64,000 nucleotides of DNA from a bacterium (GCA_016125225.1 WGME01000003.1:62001-126000), one strand, 5' to 3'. Shown: positions 1 to 9,894, counted from the first letter of the stretch. The notes: generated by a model from the letters alone, not told the origin. Made by a program: numbers and translations.

Positions 1-310
1 AATGGCGAACGGCGAAACGCCGCAACTCGCGACATTCGATTACTTCGCCCCGACCCTGGTTTTCTACGCCGAAACACCGATTCACAAACTACAAATTGCT
101 GACGACATTCCAGCGTTCTTCGGCGAACATCCCGAAGGCCTGCTGCTGACCCGCGAAGATCGTCTGGAACAATTGAAGGACGTCTTACCCGCAGACATTA
201 CGGTGCTGGGCCAGCAACGGCGCTTCCTTCGTCGGCACGATCTGGTCCTGTTGGGCCGACAACCAACAGCGCACGCCGTGCAACCCGTGTCACATTCGAC
301 ATCGCGATAA
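1..310 (+). CDS. C-terminal fragment of a GT-C (PMT/ArnT-like) membrane glycosyltransferase
   Basis: The reading frame is open through the left edge, so only about the last 100 residues are visible and the true start lies outside. The fragment has no membrane segment. It resembles the soluble tail that follows the membrane part of ArnT/PMT-type glycosyltransferases: an extracytoplasmic domain with the pattern FYAETPIHKLQIAD and LLLTREDRLEQL, ending shortly after a VLLGR segment. A second complete GT-C protein lies at 1434-3194, which supports a surface-glycosylation neighbourhood. The gene converges on the methyltransferase at 392-1171, with a long palindrome between them. The family call is an inference from a short tail. 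Confidence 0.55.
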   Translation, partial: MANGETPQLATFDYFAPTLVFYAETPIHKLQIADDIPAFFGEHPEGLLLTREDRLEQLKDVLPADITVLGQQRRFLRRHDLVLLGRQPTAHAVQPVSHSTSR

Positions 311-324
311 TGGATCTCACCACT

Positions 325-383
325 AGCCCGCAGCGCTAGCAAGGGACTTCATCAATCAGGTGCCCTTGCTGGCGCTGCGGGCT
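325..383. terminator. Long palindrome between convergent genes (bidirectional terminator or REP-like element)
   Basis: Positions 325-345 and 363-383 form a 21-bp inverted repeat with one non-Watson-Crick position (T opposite G) and a 17-nt loop. It sits between the 3' ends of two convergent genes, so it could terminate transcription from both sides, although no T-run follows. The GC-rich arm (AGCCCGCAGCGC then AGCAAGGG) resembles palindromes that, from memory, are scattered between convergent genes in planctomycete genomes. No second copy was seen in this window. Confidence 0.6.
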
Positions 384-391
384 GGTTGATG

Positions 392-1171
392 TTACTTCTT
401 CCGCAGAATGTAAACGACATCCTCCGTGGCGTCGTTGATCTCAATGGGCCATTCGGTGTCGTAGCGGAAGTCATAGGTCTCGACGAGTTCCAACGCCGGG
501 GTGGCATCGAACAGGCGTTGCATCTGCTGCCGCGTGTAGGTGCGGAAGATGGTTTCGTCCTGAATGCGAAACTGCTTGCTGGGCGTGTAGACATCGTAGG
601 TCATGCCGATCCGCTCCACGCGCTTCTTCAAGTCGACTTCGATCGACCACAAGCACGAATTGACGGTGAGCGACCCGCGCGATGCCGACCAGCGCTCTTC
701 CGTGCAACGCTGTTCGGTTTGCGGAGTGAGATGCAGGCCGAGCACATAGATGCCCCCCTTGTTGAGACAATTCGCGATGCACTGGAAGTGCGATTCCGCG
801 GCGGCTTCATCGGGCAGGTGGCGATAGGTGTTGATCATGTTGAAGCAGGCATCGACCTTCCGCTTCAACTGGAAGTTGCCCATGTCGCCAATGAATGCTG
901 TTTCAGGCAAGCCGTGCCGTTTGAGTCGGGCATTGCAGAACTTCACGGCATGCGGATTCAGATCGAGGCCACTGATTTCGTAACCCGCCTGTGCAAGTTT
1001 GATCATCAACCGGCCGGTCCCGCAGCCGGGTTCGAAGATCCGTTTCACTTCGCGTCGGGCGTGTTCCTGGAACATCTCGAGCAGAAATTTGTATTCCGCC
1101 TTCCAGTCTGATCCGAAGATCAGGTCGTAGTATTTCGGGAAGTCGTACAGGTGCCCGGCGATGGTTTCCAT
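392..1171 (-). CDS. Class I SAM-dependent methyltransferase
   Basis: A 259-residue Rossmann-fold methyltransferase. Motif I, FEPGCGTGRL, lies near residue 45-55 and binds S-adenosylmethionine; it is followed by ISGLDLNP, whose acidic residue would hold the ribose hydroxyls. The opening YDLIFGSDWKAEY is typical of small-molecule methyltransferases of the Methyltransf_25 type. The substrate cannot be read from the sequence. It lies between two membrane glycosyltransferase genes, so a sugar or lipid-linked glycan is a reasonable guess. It is divergent from the glycosyltransferase at 1434; the roughly 260-nt spacer must hold both promoters, but no clear consensus was seen there. Confidence 0.8.
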   Translation of the reverse strand: METIAGHLYDFPKYYDLIFGSDWKAEYKFLLEMFQEHARREVKRIFEPGCGTGRLMIKLAQAGYEISGLDLNPHAVKFCNARLKRHGLPETAFIGDMGNFQLKRKVDACFNMINTYRHLPDEAAAESHFQCIANCLNKGGIYVLGLHLTPQTEQRCTEERWSASRGSLTVNSCLWSIEVDLKKRVERIGMTYDVYTPSKQFRIQDETIFRTYTRQQMQRLFDATPALELVETYDFRYDTEWPIEINDATEDVVYILRKK

Positions 1172-1433
1172 GAGATCACAGCTTCGAAGTCAGTTGGCAA
1201 CGGATAAAATGGTCGCCAGAGTCTACCGAAAGTTGGCACAAAACACCCCTGATGGCAGACTCTGCGGCCCCTTGTTCAGTCTTCTGCGAACGACGGCTCA
1301 AGAATGTTCGGTCTCCATTCGTGATTGCCGCCCGACAGGTTATTCTGCAGGCATGCAAACCTGATGGCTAATGGCCAGCGCCTGACAGGTTTTCGCAACC
1401 GTCAAGGTGCCCGCAAACGATTCGGCTTGCCGC

Positions 1434-3194
1434 ATGACCTCGAAAGTTCCTTCCCCTTCCGTGCGTGATCGTCTCACAGATTTCGGTTCGCACGCGCGTG
1501 CCTGGGTACAGCGGTACTATGTCCCCTTGCTGGTGGCGGCGCTGGCATGGATCTATGTGATGTGCCATCTCGATCCGGCGGGCAGTTATCCCAACATGCC
1601 CGAAGGCCCGGGACTGACCATCGACGAGACCTTCAACGTCCAGCAGGGCGTCGTCATGGTCGAGGCGATCCGGCAGTATGGCATCGGGTTGCTCTCGCCA
1701 TCGGCGATCAAGGAAGTCTTTTCCCCGCCGCTCCACCTGCCCGACCATCCACCTTTGGGACGGCTCTGGCTCGGCGTGCATCATCATCTGGTTTGGGCGA
1801 TCGCTCCACCGGCGAATGAAGACGAACTCTTTGTTACGGCCTGTGCGCGGGCGGGGTCAGCAACGGCGTTCGCGCTCACGATTCTGCTCGTCGGCTGTTG
1901 CTGCACCGCCTGGTATGGCGATTGGGCGGGCTTGATGGCGACGCTTGGTTTTGCGGTGTTGCCCCGCCTGCTCGGGCATGCCCATCTTGCGGCCTTGGAG
2001 ACAATCACCAATTTGACTTACACGGCGGCGGTGCTCTCCGTAGTGGCCTGGTGGGATACCAAATCGCCACCGACCATGCGCACTGCGGCGATCACGGGCA
2101 TCTTCTTTGGGTTGGCGTTACTGACAAAAATCCAAGCTGTGATGATCCCCATCCCCATGCTGTTCGTCGCCTTGATCCGTTGGCGGCGGTTTGGCATTCC
2201 TGCGGTGCTGGTCTGGGGTTTGACCGGCTTGGCGGTGTTCTTCATCGGCTGGCCGTGGTTATGGCTCGATCCCGTCGGTCATTTCCTGCAATACGTCCGC
2301 GGCGCGACCGATCGGGCAGCCGTGTCGGTCTGGTTCTGTGGCACGAAATACACCGACCAGACGGTGCCGTGGTATTACGCCTTCGCCTATTTCTGGTGGA
2401 CCGTGCCCTTCAAGCTGCACATCATGGCTTATGTCGGTTGCTTCGGTACGCCGAGTGAGCCGGTCACAGAGCCGATCATCAATCGCCCCTATCTCAGCTC
2501 GCGCGTCACTTTCCGTGAAGTGGCCTTGATGCTGAATGCGTTCTGGCCGTTGTGTTTCTTTTCGTTGCCGGGCATTTCGGTCTATGACTGCGAACGCCTG
2601 TTTTTGCCGGCGATTCCCTTGTGGCTGGTGATCTTCGGCCGTGGTTCCGAATTCCTGCTGAAACGCCTGCAGGGTTGGTGGAAGACGGGCGGCCCTCTGA
2701 TCTGTTACCTGGTGATTGGAATCACACTGGTTCAAATTTTGAGCCTTAACCGGTTCTACCCGTCGTATCTCAGTTACTACAGCGGGACTGCCCTGGGCAT
2801 GTCTGGCGCGATGCGTGGGAACTACGAACGCAACTACTGGGGCGATGCGATCAATCGCACATTGCTGGAAGAACTGACACGCAAGGTGCCCCGTGATACC
2901 ACGGTCGCGATGTCGCCGGTGCTCCATCAATTTCAGTGCGAAGAGTACTGGCGGCAATCCCCGATTCTGAAGCAGCATGGCATCCGATTCACGCCCTATA
3001 CCACCGAGGGCGAAGAACGTTATCTGTTGCTCTTCCGGCGTCTGGCCGACTTACCGCCGGAGCTGCATGGCGACCCCGAAGGTTGGGAACTGCTTGCCGA
3101 GAATGAAATCGACGACATGCAATTGGCGGCGTTATACCGCCGCAAGCCCGGAACGCTGCCAGCGCCGGTGTCCACAGAACCCGCCGCTCAATAA
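1434..3194 (+). CDS. GT-C family membrane glycosyltransferase (ArnT/PMT-like)
   Basis: About 586 residues with a first membrane helix at YYVPLLVAALAWIYVM and roughly ten more hydrophobic segments, then a soluble tail. The first extracytoplasmic loop carries TIDETFNVQQG and, further on, HPPLGRLWLG. An acidic pair in this loop is the hallmark of GT-C enzymes that use polyprenyl-phosphate sugars. It would act in the cytoplasmic membrane, moving a sugar onto lipid or protein on the outer face. An in-frame GTG at 1407 is an alternative start; neither start has a convincing Shine-Dalgarno, and ATG 1434 places fewer residues before the first helix. The gene ends 13 nt before convergent thiG. Confidence 0.75.
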   Translation: MTSKVPSPSVRDRLTDFGSHARAWVQRYYVPLLVAALAWIYVMCHLDPAGSYPNMPEGPGLTIDETFNVQQGVVMVEAIRQYGIGLLSPSAIKEVFSPPLHLPDHPPLGRLWLGVHHHLVWAIAPPANEDELFVTACARAGSATAFALTILLVGCCCTAWYGDWAGLMATLGFAVLPRLLGHAHLAALETITNLTYTAAVLSVVAWWDTKSPPTMRTAAITGIFFGLALLTKIQAVMIPIPMLFVALIRWRRFGIPAVLVWGLTGLAVFFIGWPWLWLDPVGHFLQYVRGATDRAAVSVWFCGTKYTDQTVPWYYAFAYFWWTVPFKLHIMAYVGCFGTPSEPVTEPIINRPYLSSRVTFREVALMLNAFWPLCFFSLPGISVYDCERLFLPAIPLWLVIFGRGSEFLLKRLQGWWKTGGPLICYLVIGITLVQILSLNRFYPSYLSYYSGTALGMSGAMRGNYERNYWGDAINRTLLEELTRKVPRDTTVAMSPVLHQFQCEEYWRQSPILKQHGIRFTPYTTEGEERYLLLFRRLADLPPELHGDPEGWELLAENEIDDMQLAALYRRKPGTLPAPVSTEPAAQ

Positions 3195-3207
3195 TCCGCC
3201 GCAAAGA

Positions 3208-4038
3208 TCACGACACGATCGTGCCGGTCTCGGGGCTGGATGCGGTGGCGTACAACTTCTTGGGAATGCGACCCGCGAGGTAGGCTTCACGACCAGCCCA
3301 GCAGGCATGTTTCATGGCATGGGCCATCATCAAGGCATCGCGAGCCCCGGCGATGCCCGTGTTGAGCAACACGCCATCGCAACCAAGTTCCATCGCCACG
3401 GCGACATCGCTCGCGGTTCCTACACCAGCGTCGACAATGACCGGGTAGGTCGGATCATTCTCTTTGAGGTATTCGAGACAGATACGAATGTTATTGGGAT
3501 TCAGCACCCCCTGACCGCTTCCGATCGGGCTGCCCGCCGGCATCACCGAGACCGCTCCAGCCTCTTTCAAGCGACGCGCGGTGATCGGATCATCGGTCGT
3601 ATAACACAACACCTGAAAGCCGTCTTTCACCAGTTCCCGCGTGGCTTCCAGGGTGGCCACCGGATCGGGTAGCAGCGTTTTCTTATCGCCAAGGACTTCG
3701 AGTTTCACCCAATCGGCACCGGGGTTTTCGAGACCAAGGAGAATCTCCCGACCCAACCGGGCCACCCGCACGGCATCTTCGGCGGTGAAGCAACCGGCGG
3801 TATTCGGCAGAATCGTGTACTTGGCGAGATCGATGAAGTCGAGAATGTTGCGGCCTTGCGCGTCGATCAACCGTTCCCGTCGCACCGCCACCGTGATGAC
3901 TTCGGCCCCACTGGCTTCCAGGCACTGCTGCATCAATTCGAAGGTGGCGTACTTGCCCGTGCCGACGATGAGCCGCGACGTGAGTTGATGTGTCCCGAGT
4001 TTCCACGCCGGTTCGGTGGGACGAAGATCGCCAGACAC
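3208..4038 (-). CDS. thiG: Thiazole synthase ThiG
   Basis: A 276-residue TIM-barrel enzyme that builds the thiazole phosphate of thiamine from 1-deoxy-D-xylulose 5-phosphate, dehydroglycine and sulfur delivered by ThiS thiocarboxylate. Family stretches include [26 protein letters not shown] (expected to hold the Schiff-base lysine), [13 protein letters not shown] and [12 protein letters not shown]. The frame stays open to 4116 and would overlap thiS, but GTG at 4038 is chosen because AGGAG lies 6 nt upstream and because the length then matches the usual 255-275 residues. It sits directly downstream of thiS. Confidence 0.95.
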   Translation of the reverse strand: MSGDLRPTEPAWKLGTHQLTSRLIVGTGKYATFELMQQCLEASGAEVITVAVRRERLIDAQGRNILDFIDLAKYTILPNTAGCFTAEDAVRVARLGREILLGLENPGADWVKLEVLGDKKTLLPDPVATLEATRELVKDGFQVLCYTTDDPITARRLKEAGAVSVMPAGSPIGSGQGVLNPNNIRICLEYLKENDPTYPVIVDAGVGTASDVAVAMELGCDGVLLNTGIAGARDALMMAHAMKHACWAGREAYLAGRIPKKLYATASSPETGTIVS

Positions 4039-4112
4039 AGAGTTCTCCTGCTCAGATGATGTGCGACACCAGACCGAGCGCAGTATATCAAACCGGGAGA
4101 ACGACCGCCGTC

Positions 4113-4313
4113 TCAACCGCCGCCGACCAGGGTGACAATTTCAACGCGATCCCCGTCCGCGAGCAACGTCTCCGCATGACGCAATCGTGATAAAACCTGG
4201 CGATTCAATTCGACGGCCAGGTACTTCGGGTTGAGATTTAGTTCGGTCAGGAGTGCGGCGACCGTTGATCCCTCGGGGATGTTCCGGGATTGGCCATTCA
4301 ACAGAATCGACAT
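4113..4313 (-). CDS. thiS: Sulfur carrier protein ThiS
   Basis: A 66-residue ubiquitin-like protein ending in Gly-Gly-Gly. The terminal Gly-Gly is adenylated and converted to a thiocarboxylate that donates sulfur to ThiG. The N-terminus, [15 protein letters not shown], and the central block [21 protein letters not shown] match the ThiS fold. ATG at 4316 gives one extra Met. The gene starts only 29 nt after the stop of a DUF1559 gene on the same strand, so it may be co-transcribed with it. There is no room for a TPP riboswitch immediately upstream. Confidence 0.93.
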   Translation of the reverse strand: MSILLNGQSRNIPEGSTVAALLTELNLNPKYLAVELNRQVLSRLRHAETLLADGDRVEIVTLVGGG

Positions 4314-4342
4314 CAAAGCAAGGTCCGACGGAGATTGGAGAA

Positions 4343-5404
4343 TCAGAAATCTTGCTTATCAATACTCTCACGACCATTCCGGGTCATCAAGGCCGAGAAA
4401 ATAATTGGGTCAAGGGCCTTGCTGACCGTACGGGCACTGCCGTCCACCATCGTCAGATTCAGCACGTCGCCATGCTGGCTGGAAAAGGAGAAGCGATGAT
4501 TGCCATTCGCCGCGGACAGCCAGTGCCCACCGGTATAAGCATTGCCGGTCACGGTTTCTCCGGCCAGACCTCGATCGGAGGCCGAAGCTCCACCGATGCA
4601 GCAGCTATCGCCATCGGCCCAGCCGCCGAGGAGCGATTCCCCGATCAGAATCGTGGTCGTGGTGCCATCGGAGGCATCACGAAAACGGGTCTGGCTGTTC
4701 GTGTAGAGCATGCCATTCGCGCCGCCCACCAGAATTCCCTGCGTGGAATCGTAGGTGTAAGTCCCAGCGGAACCGCGATAAGTGCAATAAGCGGGACGGA
4801 AGCTGGCGGGCGGATCGGTATCAGGAATCGCCACGATCGGAAGCTGACTGGGAAGCGAAACACTGGGGCAGACATACGAGGGAATCTGTACTTCCTGCAC
4901 CCGGATATTGCTGGATGGTGGGTAAGGGGGGGCACTGGTGGGACACGACGCGTAGAACTTCCCTTCCGTGTCGACCCAGTTTCCGGCCGCGACGCCTTGA
5001 TCTAACTGATACAAGATGCGTGTCTGCCAGGGACGTGGCTGCGTATAGACCCACCAGTTCACCACAATCTGGGATGGCTGTCCCTGCAGTTGCTGGATGA
5101 TGGGGATGAATGGTTCCGAAAAATTGGCCAGCACGCTCGGTGGATCGCAAGGGACAGGGCTGGGAACTTCAAGCCCTGCCGGAAAATGACTGTGTGCCGA
5201 TTCAAAATTATGCAGTGCTAAGGCAATTTGATGGGAATTATTCAAGCATTGGGTACGACGGGCAACCTCGCGGGCCTGCTGCACGGCGGGGAGTAAGAGC
5301 GAAATCAGCAGAGCGATGATCGCCATTACTACCAACAGTTCAACTAATGTAAAACCGGCAACTCTTGCCATCTGGACAAACGGGCGATGACGGGGTATGT
5401 GCAT
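4343..5404 (-). CDS. DUF1559 domain protein with prepilin-type N-terminus
   Basis: About 353 residues. The N-terminus has a type IV prepilin cleavage/methylation motif, [18 protein letters not shown], followed by a hydrophobic helix and [17 protein letters not shown], then a large extracytoplasmic DUF1559 (SBP_bac_10-like) domain. The C-terminal block [15 protein letters not shown] is the family's H-X9-DG region. Such proteins are hugely expanded in planctomycetes and are thought to be pseudopilin-like surface or secretion components, but the function is unproven. The open frame extends to a TTG at 5443; ATG 5404 was chosen because a GAGAAG-like site precedes it and because it gives a normal prepilin leader. 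A near-identical gene type lies upstream at 5595-6647. Confidence 0.88.
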   Translation of the reverse strand: MHIPRHRPFVQMARVAGFTLVELLVVMAIIALLISLLLPAVQQAREVARRTQCLNNSHQIALALHNFESAHSHFPAGLEVPSPVPCDPPSVLANFSEPFIPIIQQLQGQPSQIVVNWWVYTQPRPWQTRILYQLDQGVAAGNWVDTEGKFYASCPTSAPPYPPSSNIRVQEVQIPSYVCPSVSLPSQLPIVAIPDTDPPASFRPAYCTYRGSAGTYTYDSTQGILVGGANGMLYTNSQTRFRDASDGTTTTILIGESLLGGWADGDSCCIGGASASDRGLAGETVTGNAYTGGHWLSAANGNHRFSFSSQHGDVLNLTMVDGSARTVSKALDPIIFSALMTRNGRESIDKQDF

Positions 5405-5594
5405 TTTGACACTTCTCTGGTGCCAGAGCTGACGTTTCGCCAATGCTGCACAGGTAGCGCTGGCGCGAGACCTAGGATGGTTAACGCGCAGGCTAGTAAC
5501 TAATCAACATAAAAACGTAAACCGACGCCAACCAGCGAGAGCACTCCGCCAGAGACATCGGTCACGTGTTTTCGCTGACAGCGAGCTTGGCTGA

Positions 5595-6647
5595 TCAGAA
5601 ATTCTGATCAGAAATCGTTTCGCGGCCGTTACGAGTCAGCAGGGCTTTGAACACACCTCGGTCGATCTTTGAGGAAATCGATCGGCTGCTGGCATCGACC
5701 ATGGCAAAATTGATCGAGTCGCCATGCGAACTTCCGAAGGTGAAGCGGTAGCCGCCCGATTGCCAGTAGCCGCCGGTCAAATCGTTACCGGTGACGGTTG
5801 CCTGGCCGATAGCACCCCGCGTGGCATTGTCCGCCGTGGCAACGCAGCAACTGAAGCCGTCGGGCCAGAAACCGTAGTACGAATCTCCCAGCATGATCGT
5901 AGTGGGAGAACCATCGCTCACATCGCGAAAACCGACGGCACTGTTGAGGGACAGCATTCCATTCGTCGGCGGATACTGTGTCTGGTTCAAAGCGGAGTCA
6001 GCCAGGCCCATGTTTCCCCGATACGTTGAGTAGCCCAGCGGAATACCATTCACCATGGGGCGGGTGCTGGGGAGTGAGGCACTTGGGCAGACATAGGATG
6101 GCACCGTAGCACTCAGGGGTGAGGTGTTGGTCGGCGGGTAGAGAAACACGTTCGGCGATTGTGTGCCGTCACAGTTCTGAAACTTTCCATACGGGGGGTA
6201 ACTGATCTGCAGAGTGCCCTGATCCATCTGCGGCAGAATGAACGACAGCCAACTCCAGTAGACATCGAACTGCCAGTTCGGAATGGAAATCACCCCGGCC
6301 TGTCCGGTAACCCGGATCGGCAGCAGCATGGGTTCCGGAAGCGTGACCGGAGGAGGGGGCGTTTCACAGGGCGGAACGACCGTTGAGATTCCGGTCACCG
6401 GATCAACAAACGTATTAGAAACGAAGCCGGGTGGGAAGACGCGGTGGGCACTTTCATAGTTATGCATGGCAAGCACAACGTTGTGCAGATTGTTCAAACA
6501 CTGAGTTCGCCGGGCGGCTTCACGAGCCTGCTGGACGGCAGGCAGCAGTAATGCAATCAACAAGGCGATGATCGCCATCACCACGAGCAATTCAATCAGC
6601 GTAAAGCCGCGATGGTGTCGTCGAGAAGCGATCGAAGTGGCATGCAT
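5595..6647 (-). CDS. DUF1559 domain protein with prepilin-type N-terminus (second copy)
   Basis: A 350-residue protein with the same plan as its downstream neighbour: a short basic leader, [20 protein letters not shown] with the prepilin peptidase site after Gly, the [17 protein letters not shown] segment, a DUF1559 body and a closing [18 protein letters not shown] block. The ATG at 6647 is preceded by AGGAG with 9-nt spacing, which settles the start although the frame runs on to 6770. Paralogous pairs of this kind arise by tandem duplication. The two copies differ widely in the middle of the domain, so the duplication is not recent. Confidence 0.9.
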   Translation of the reverse strand: MHATSIASRRHHRGFTLIELLVVMAIIALLIALLLPAVQQAREAARRTQCLNNLHNVVLAMHNYESAHRVFPPGFVSNTFVDPVTGISTVVPPCETPPPPVTLPEPMLLPIRVTGQAGVISIPNWQFDVYWSWLSFILPQMDQGTLQISYPPYGKFQNCDGTQSPNVFLYPPTNTSPLSATVPSYVCPSASLPSTRPMVNGIPLGYSTYRGNMGLADSALNQTQYPPTNGMLSLNSAVGFRDVSDGSPTTIMLGDSYYGFWPDGFSCCVATADNATRGAIGQATVTGNDLTGGYWQSGGYRFTFGSSHGDSINFAMVDASSRSISSKIDRGVFKALLTRNGRETISDQNF

Positions 6648-6904
6648 GCGAGCAGACTCCTGCGGTAGGCCCGGTTTGGAACAAGGGGCGGTAGCGTGAA
6701 GGACCAACAATTCGATCCTACACCATCTAACACCCATCCCGGCGTTCGCGAATCGGTCCGATCCGCGCATTCGCGAATCCTCCCGCCATGTTCGCTCACT
6801 TCAGGGATGTCAACCTGTCTTCATCATTCAACGCCACGCTACGGAAAAATTCTTCCGTGAGCAACGGCAAAACGAAGAGTTTCGCCTCGACAGGCAGGAA
6901 ATGT

Positions 6905-8548
6905 TCACTGGCATACGGCCCATGGCAGCGGTGCCCCGGCACTCGGCAGACGGATCAGTTGCACTTCCTGGACGGCATCGTTTTGAGCGACCTCTGCCAA
7001 TGCGGCGGGATTCGGCTCGTTGTCGAGGTGCAGCACGGCAATCGATGCGCCGCCCGGCTCGCTTTTGATGCGACCCAATGCCATGTGGGCAATGTTGACA
7101 CTGTGCTTGCCGCAGACACTGCCGACGTAACCAATCACGCCCGGCTTGTCGATATGCCGGTAGAGCAGCAGCAGTCCATCCAGATAGGCGTCCAGTTGGA
7201 ACTGTTCGAGCTTCACCAGTCGCAGGAACTGCTTGCCGAAGATGGTACCCGCAGCGGTGATTTCTCCGTTGTCCGTCACCAGCGTGGCAGAAACAAGGGT
7301 GGAAAAATCGCCCGTCTCATTGGACAGCGATTCAGAAATCTCGATGCCCCGCTCACGAGCCAGCATCTCGGCATTCACGACATTGACGTTTTCCGCAAAA
7401 GCCGAGGACATCAGCCCGGCGGCAAAGGCCGAGGAAATCAGCTTGGTTTTCTTCGTGGCGGCTTCACCCCGATACTGCAGCTTTGCACTCCGAACTCCGC
7501 TGTCCTTAATGAGTTGCGACATCAACAGGCCGAGCCGCAGGCCCAAATCGAGGTAAGCTCCCATCTCAGCCATTTCGGCGGCGGAAATCGGGGCCATGTT
7601 GACGGCGTGGCGGACTTCGTTCCGAGTGAGAAACCCGCTGAGAATCTCCGCGGCTTCGACGGCCACCAGCTCCTGGGCTTCATCCGTGGATGCACCAAGG
7701 TGCGGCGTCACAAGAACTTGTGGCAAATTGATCAAGCGGTGATCAGTGGGGGGCGGCTCTTTGCTGAACACGTCGACTGCGGCGCCAGCAACATGGCCGG
7801 CTTCAATCGCATCGGCCAGGGCATTTTCGTCGACGATCCCGCCCCGGGCACAATTGATAATACGAACACCCTTACGCATCTTGCTGATGCGGGTGGCATT
7901 GATCAGCCCTTCAGTTTCGGGCGACATGGGAGTGTGGACAGTCAGGTAGTCACACTTCGGCAGCAATTCATCGAGATCGCGATAGAGTTCGATCCCTTCT
8001 TGCGCGGCCCGTTCCTGCGACAGAAATGGGTCGTATCCGACGACTTTCATTTCTAGGCCAATGGCCCGTCGGGCGACGGAAAGTCCGATGCGGCCTAGAC
8101 CTACGACGGCGAGCGTCTTGCCGGCGAGCTGTGTTCCCATGTAGCTCTTGCGGTCCCATTTGCCCCCCTTCAAGGTGGCACAGGCCGGTGCGATGTTCCG
8201 TGACAGGGCCATCATCATGGCGATGGTGTGTTCTGCCGTGCTGATGGTGTTCCCCGCCGGGGTGTTCATCACCACGATGCCTTCCCGCGTGGCTGCGGGC
8301 AGGTCGATGTTATCAACTCCCACGCCCGCCCGGACAACGGCTCGCAGCCGCTTGAGGTCTTTCAGAATGTCAGGCGTGAGCTTGTAACCACTGCGAACGA
8401 TGACACCATCCGCCTGAGACAGGGCTTCGCGAAGCTGTTCGGCGGACATCTTTTGCGAACCACGGTCATCAATTTCGATGCCCGGGGTTTCCCGGAGAAT
8501 TTTCAGGCCAGCGGGAGACAGGCTGTCGGTAATCAGAACGCGATGCAT
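6905..8548 (-). CDS. serA: D-3-phosphoglycerate dehydrogenase
   Basis: A 547-residue long-form SerA that oxidises 3-phosphoglycerate to 3-phosphohydroxypyruvate, the first step of serine synthesis. The N-terminal catalytic region shows VIVRSGYKLT and VVRAGVGVDNID. The NAD-binding core has the Rossmann motif VVGLGRIGLSVARRA, and the catalytic Arg/Glu/His set falls in NCARGGIVDENAL, AAVDVFSKEPP and TPHLGASTDEAQ. The last 200 residues form the intervening (ASB) domain and an ACT regulatory domain beginning near IGYVGSVCGKHSVNIAHM, which suggests serine feedback. An extended -10 element lies about 75 nt upstream of the start. Confidence 0.95.
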   Translation of the reverse strand: MHRVLITDSLSPAGLKILRETPGIEIDDRGSQKMSAEQLREALSQADGVIVRSGYKLTPDILKDLKRLRAVVRAGVGVDNIDLPAATREGIVVMNTPAGNTISTAEHTIAMMMALSRNIAPACATLKGGKWDRKSYMGTQLAGKTLAVVGLGRIGLSVARRAIGLEMKVVGYDPFLSQERAAQEGIELYRDLDELLPKCDYLTVHTPMSPETEGLINATRISKMRKGVRIINCARGGIVDENALADAIEAGHVAGAAVDVFSKEPPPTDHRLINLPQVLVTPHLGASTDEAQELVAVEAAEILSGFLTRNEVRHAVNMAPISAAEMAEMGAYLDLGLRLGLLMSQLIKDSGVRSAKLQYRGEAATKKTKLISSAFAAGLMSSAFAENVNVVNAEMLARERGIEISESLSNETGDFSTLVSATLVTDNGEITAAGTIFGKQFLRLVKLEQFQLDAYLDGLLLLYRHIDKPGVIGYVGSVCGKHSVNIAHMALGRIKSEPGGASIAVLHLDNEPNPAALAEVAQNDAVQEVQLIRLPSAGAPLPWAVCQ

Positions 8549-8621
8549 GCTTCGAGCACAATCTTGAGACAGAACTAGTGGACGAGATCCGCTCGACCAA
8601 CGAGCGCGAGGAACGGGCGAG

Positions 8622-8630
8622 ACTATAGCA
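8622..8630 (-). promoter_or_regulatory. Extended -10 promoter element for serA
   Basis: On the minus strand the sequence reads TGCTATAGT, an extended -10 (TG, one base, then TATAGT). No good -35 lies 17 nt upstream, which is normal for extended -10 promoters. Predicted transcription would start near 8615 and give a leader of about 67 nt before serA. Confidence 0.45.
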
Positions 8631-8859
8631 GAAACCGATGGCAGATTCGCCTGTCAACCGGTGACGTGCTTGCTCACGGTTTACTGCGGATTAGCCTTTC
8701 TGCTCCAGTCTCTCCTGGTGGACAAGCCGCCATCCGATTGGGTTCAGCAGCTGATTTCCGGGAAATGTTCCGGACGAATTGGGATTTGCGAGGCGACAGA
8801 AACCGTGTAACGTGAAGTGGCGACTTCACATCCGCACAATTCTGTCGGATTGTTTCGAG
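8631..8859. other. Divergent intergenic region between serA and the vWA operon
   Basis: Together with 8549-8630 this is a roughly 310-nt non-coding gap between divergent genes. Apart from the serA extended -10 no strong promoter, RNA or repeat was recognised. An in-frame extension of the vWA gene back to 8779 lacks a Shine-Dalgarno and was not accepted as coding. Confidence 0.5.
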
Positions 8860-9885
8860 ATGGCGACCAGCGTTTCTACCGCCGGACGAACACGCGATTG
8901 GCTCAGCCGGGTTTGGCTGGTTCCCAGTTGGTTGCTGTCATTGTGCCTGCATGCCGCTGTCCTGATCGGCCTGGCCACCTGGATGCCCTACTGGCAACGC
9001 GAACCGGTCGGCTTTTCCGATGAGCCATCACGCGAGATCGGCATTGTGCTCAAGTCGAGTGGTCAGGCCGTGCAGGAAAGCACGAGCCAGCAGACAACCG
9101 ACGCCATCGATCCCCCACCGAGTGAGCCTGTTGAGGCAACAACCACGCCCCCGCTGGAACGTCCGACCACGGCCGCTCCCGTGACGGCTGCAGAGACGAC
9201 TTCAACGCCCCCGGCGAGTGTCCCTTTGCCAGCCTTGGGGATGGGAGCATCGAATGGTTCGAATCTCCCCGATCCCCGCGACCGCATCAAAGCCGGTACG
9301 GCTCCCTCGGTCGGAGCTTCCCTCGGAGCCGCGATGCCCGGTGCCGCGTTCATGGGCGCCCGCGATAATGGTTCCCGCATCATGTTTGTCATTGATTGTT
9401 CCGCGAGCATGAGCAACTACGGAGCGATGCGGTCGGCCAAGGCCGCGTTGGTATCGAGCTTGCAATCCCTCTCGGAAACGCAGCAGTTTCAGGTCATTTT
9501 CTACAGTGCCAAGCCGCGACTGATGACTCCGGCGAATGGCAAAACCTCGCAGTTGATGTTCGCGACCGAACTCAACAAAACGCTGGCTCGACAGCAGATT
9601 GCCGGGGTTGAACCCAACGACGGCACGGCTCATATCCCGGCCTTGGAACTGGCGTTACGCCTGAATCCCGAAGTGATCTTCTTTCTCACCGACGCCGATC
9701 AACCGCAACTGACTCCGCAAGAACTGAATAGCATTCAACGACTCAATCAGGGACGCGCACGCATCCATACGATTGAGTTTGGACAAGGGGGGGAAGTCGA
9801 TCTCGACAACTTCCTCAAAAAACTCGCCCGGCAGAACGGCGGCACCTATCGATACTTCGATATCAAACGCTTGAACCCCGAATAG
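8860..9885 (+). CDS. Membrane-anchored von Willebrand factor A protein with TonB-like N-terminus
   Basis: About 341 residues. A single N-terminal helix, WLLSLCLHAAVLIGLATWM, has the placing and style of a TonB anchor. A long Pro/Thr/Ser/Ala-rich linker follows (about residues 70-160). The C-terminal vWA domain has an intact MIDAS opening, DCSASMS, with ITDADQPQ-like FFLTDAD further on. vWA domains bind partner proteins through a divalent metal. Start chosen at ATG 8860 because the upstream extension is not protein-like. It heads a cluster with TPR, ExbB and two ExbD genes, suggesting that it is the effector moved by a proton-driven motor. Its exact task is unknown. Confidence 0.82.
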   Translation: MATSVSTAGRTRDWLSRVWLVPSWLLSLCLHAAVLIGLATWMPYWQREPVGFSDEPSREIGIVLKSSGQAVQESTSQQTTDAIDPPPSEPVEATTTPPLERPTTAAPVTAAETTSTPPASVPLPALGMGASNGSNLPDPRDRIKAGTAPSVGASLGAAMPGAAFMGARDNGSRIMFVIDCSASMSNYGAMRSAKAALVSSLQSLSETQQFQVIFYSAKPRLMTPANGKTSQLMFATELNKTLARQQIAGVEPNDGTAHIPALELALRLNPEVIFFLTDADQPQLTPQELNSIQRLNQGRARIHTIEFGQGGEVDLDNFLKKLARQNGGTYRYFDIKRLNPE

Positions 9886-9894
9886 GTGATGTCG

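Noticed and set aside
2259-2978. 239-residue minus-strand frame opposite the glycosyltransferase
   Set aside because: Antisense shadow; no start signal and no recognised domain.
6788-8056. 422-residue plus-strand frame opposite serA
   Set aside because: The minus-strand SerA protein is complete and matches its family; the plus frame is a long open shadow.
8622-8661. Perfect TTGACA upstream of the serA -10 on the minus strand
   Set aside because: It lies about 24 nt from TATAGT, too far to act as its -35; the extended -10 was reported alone.
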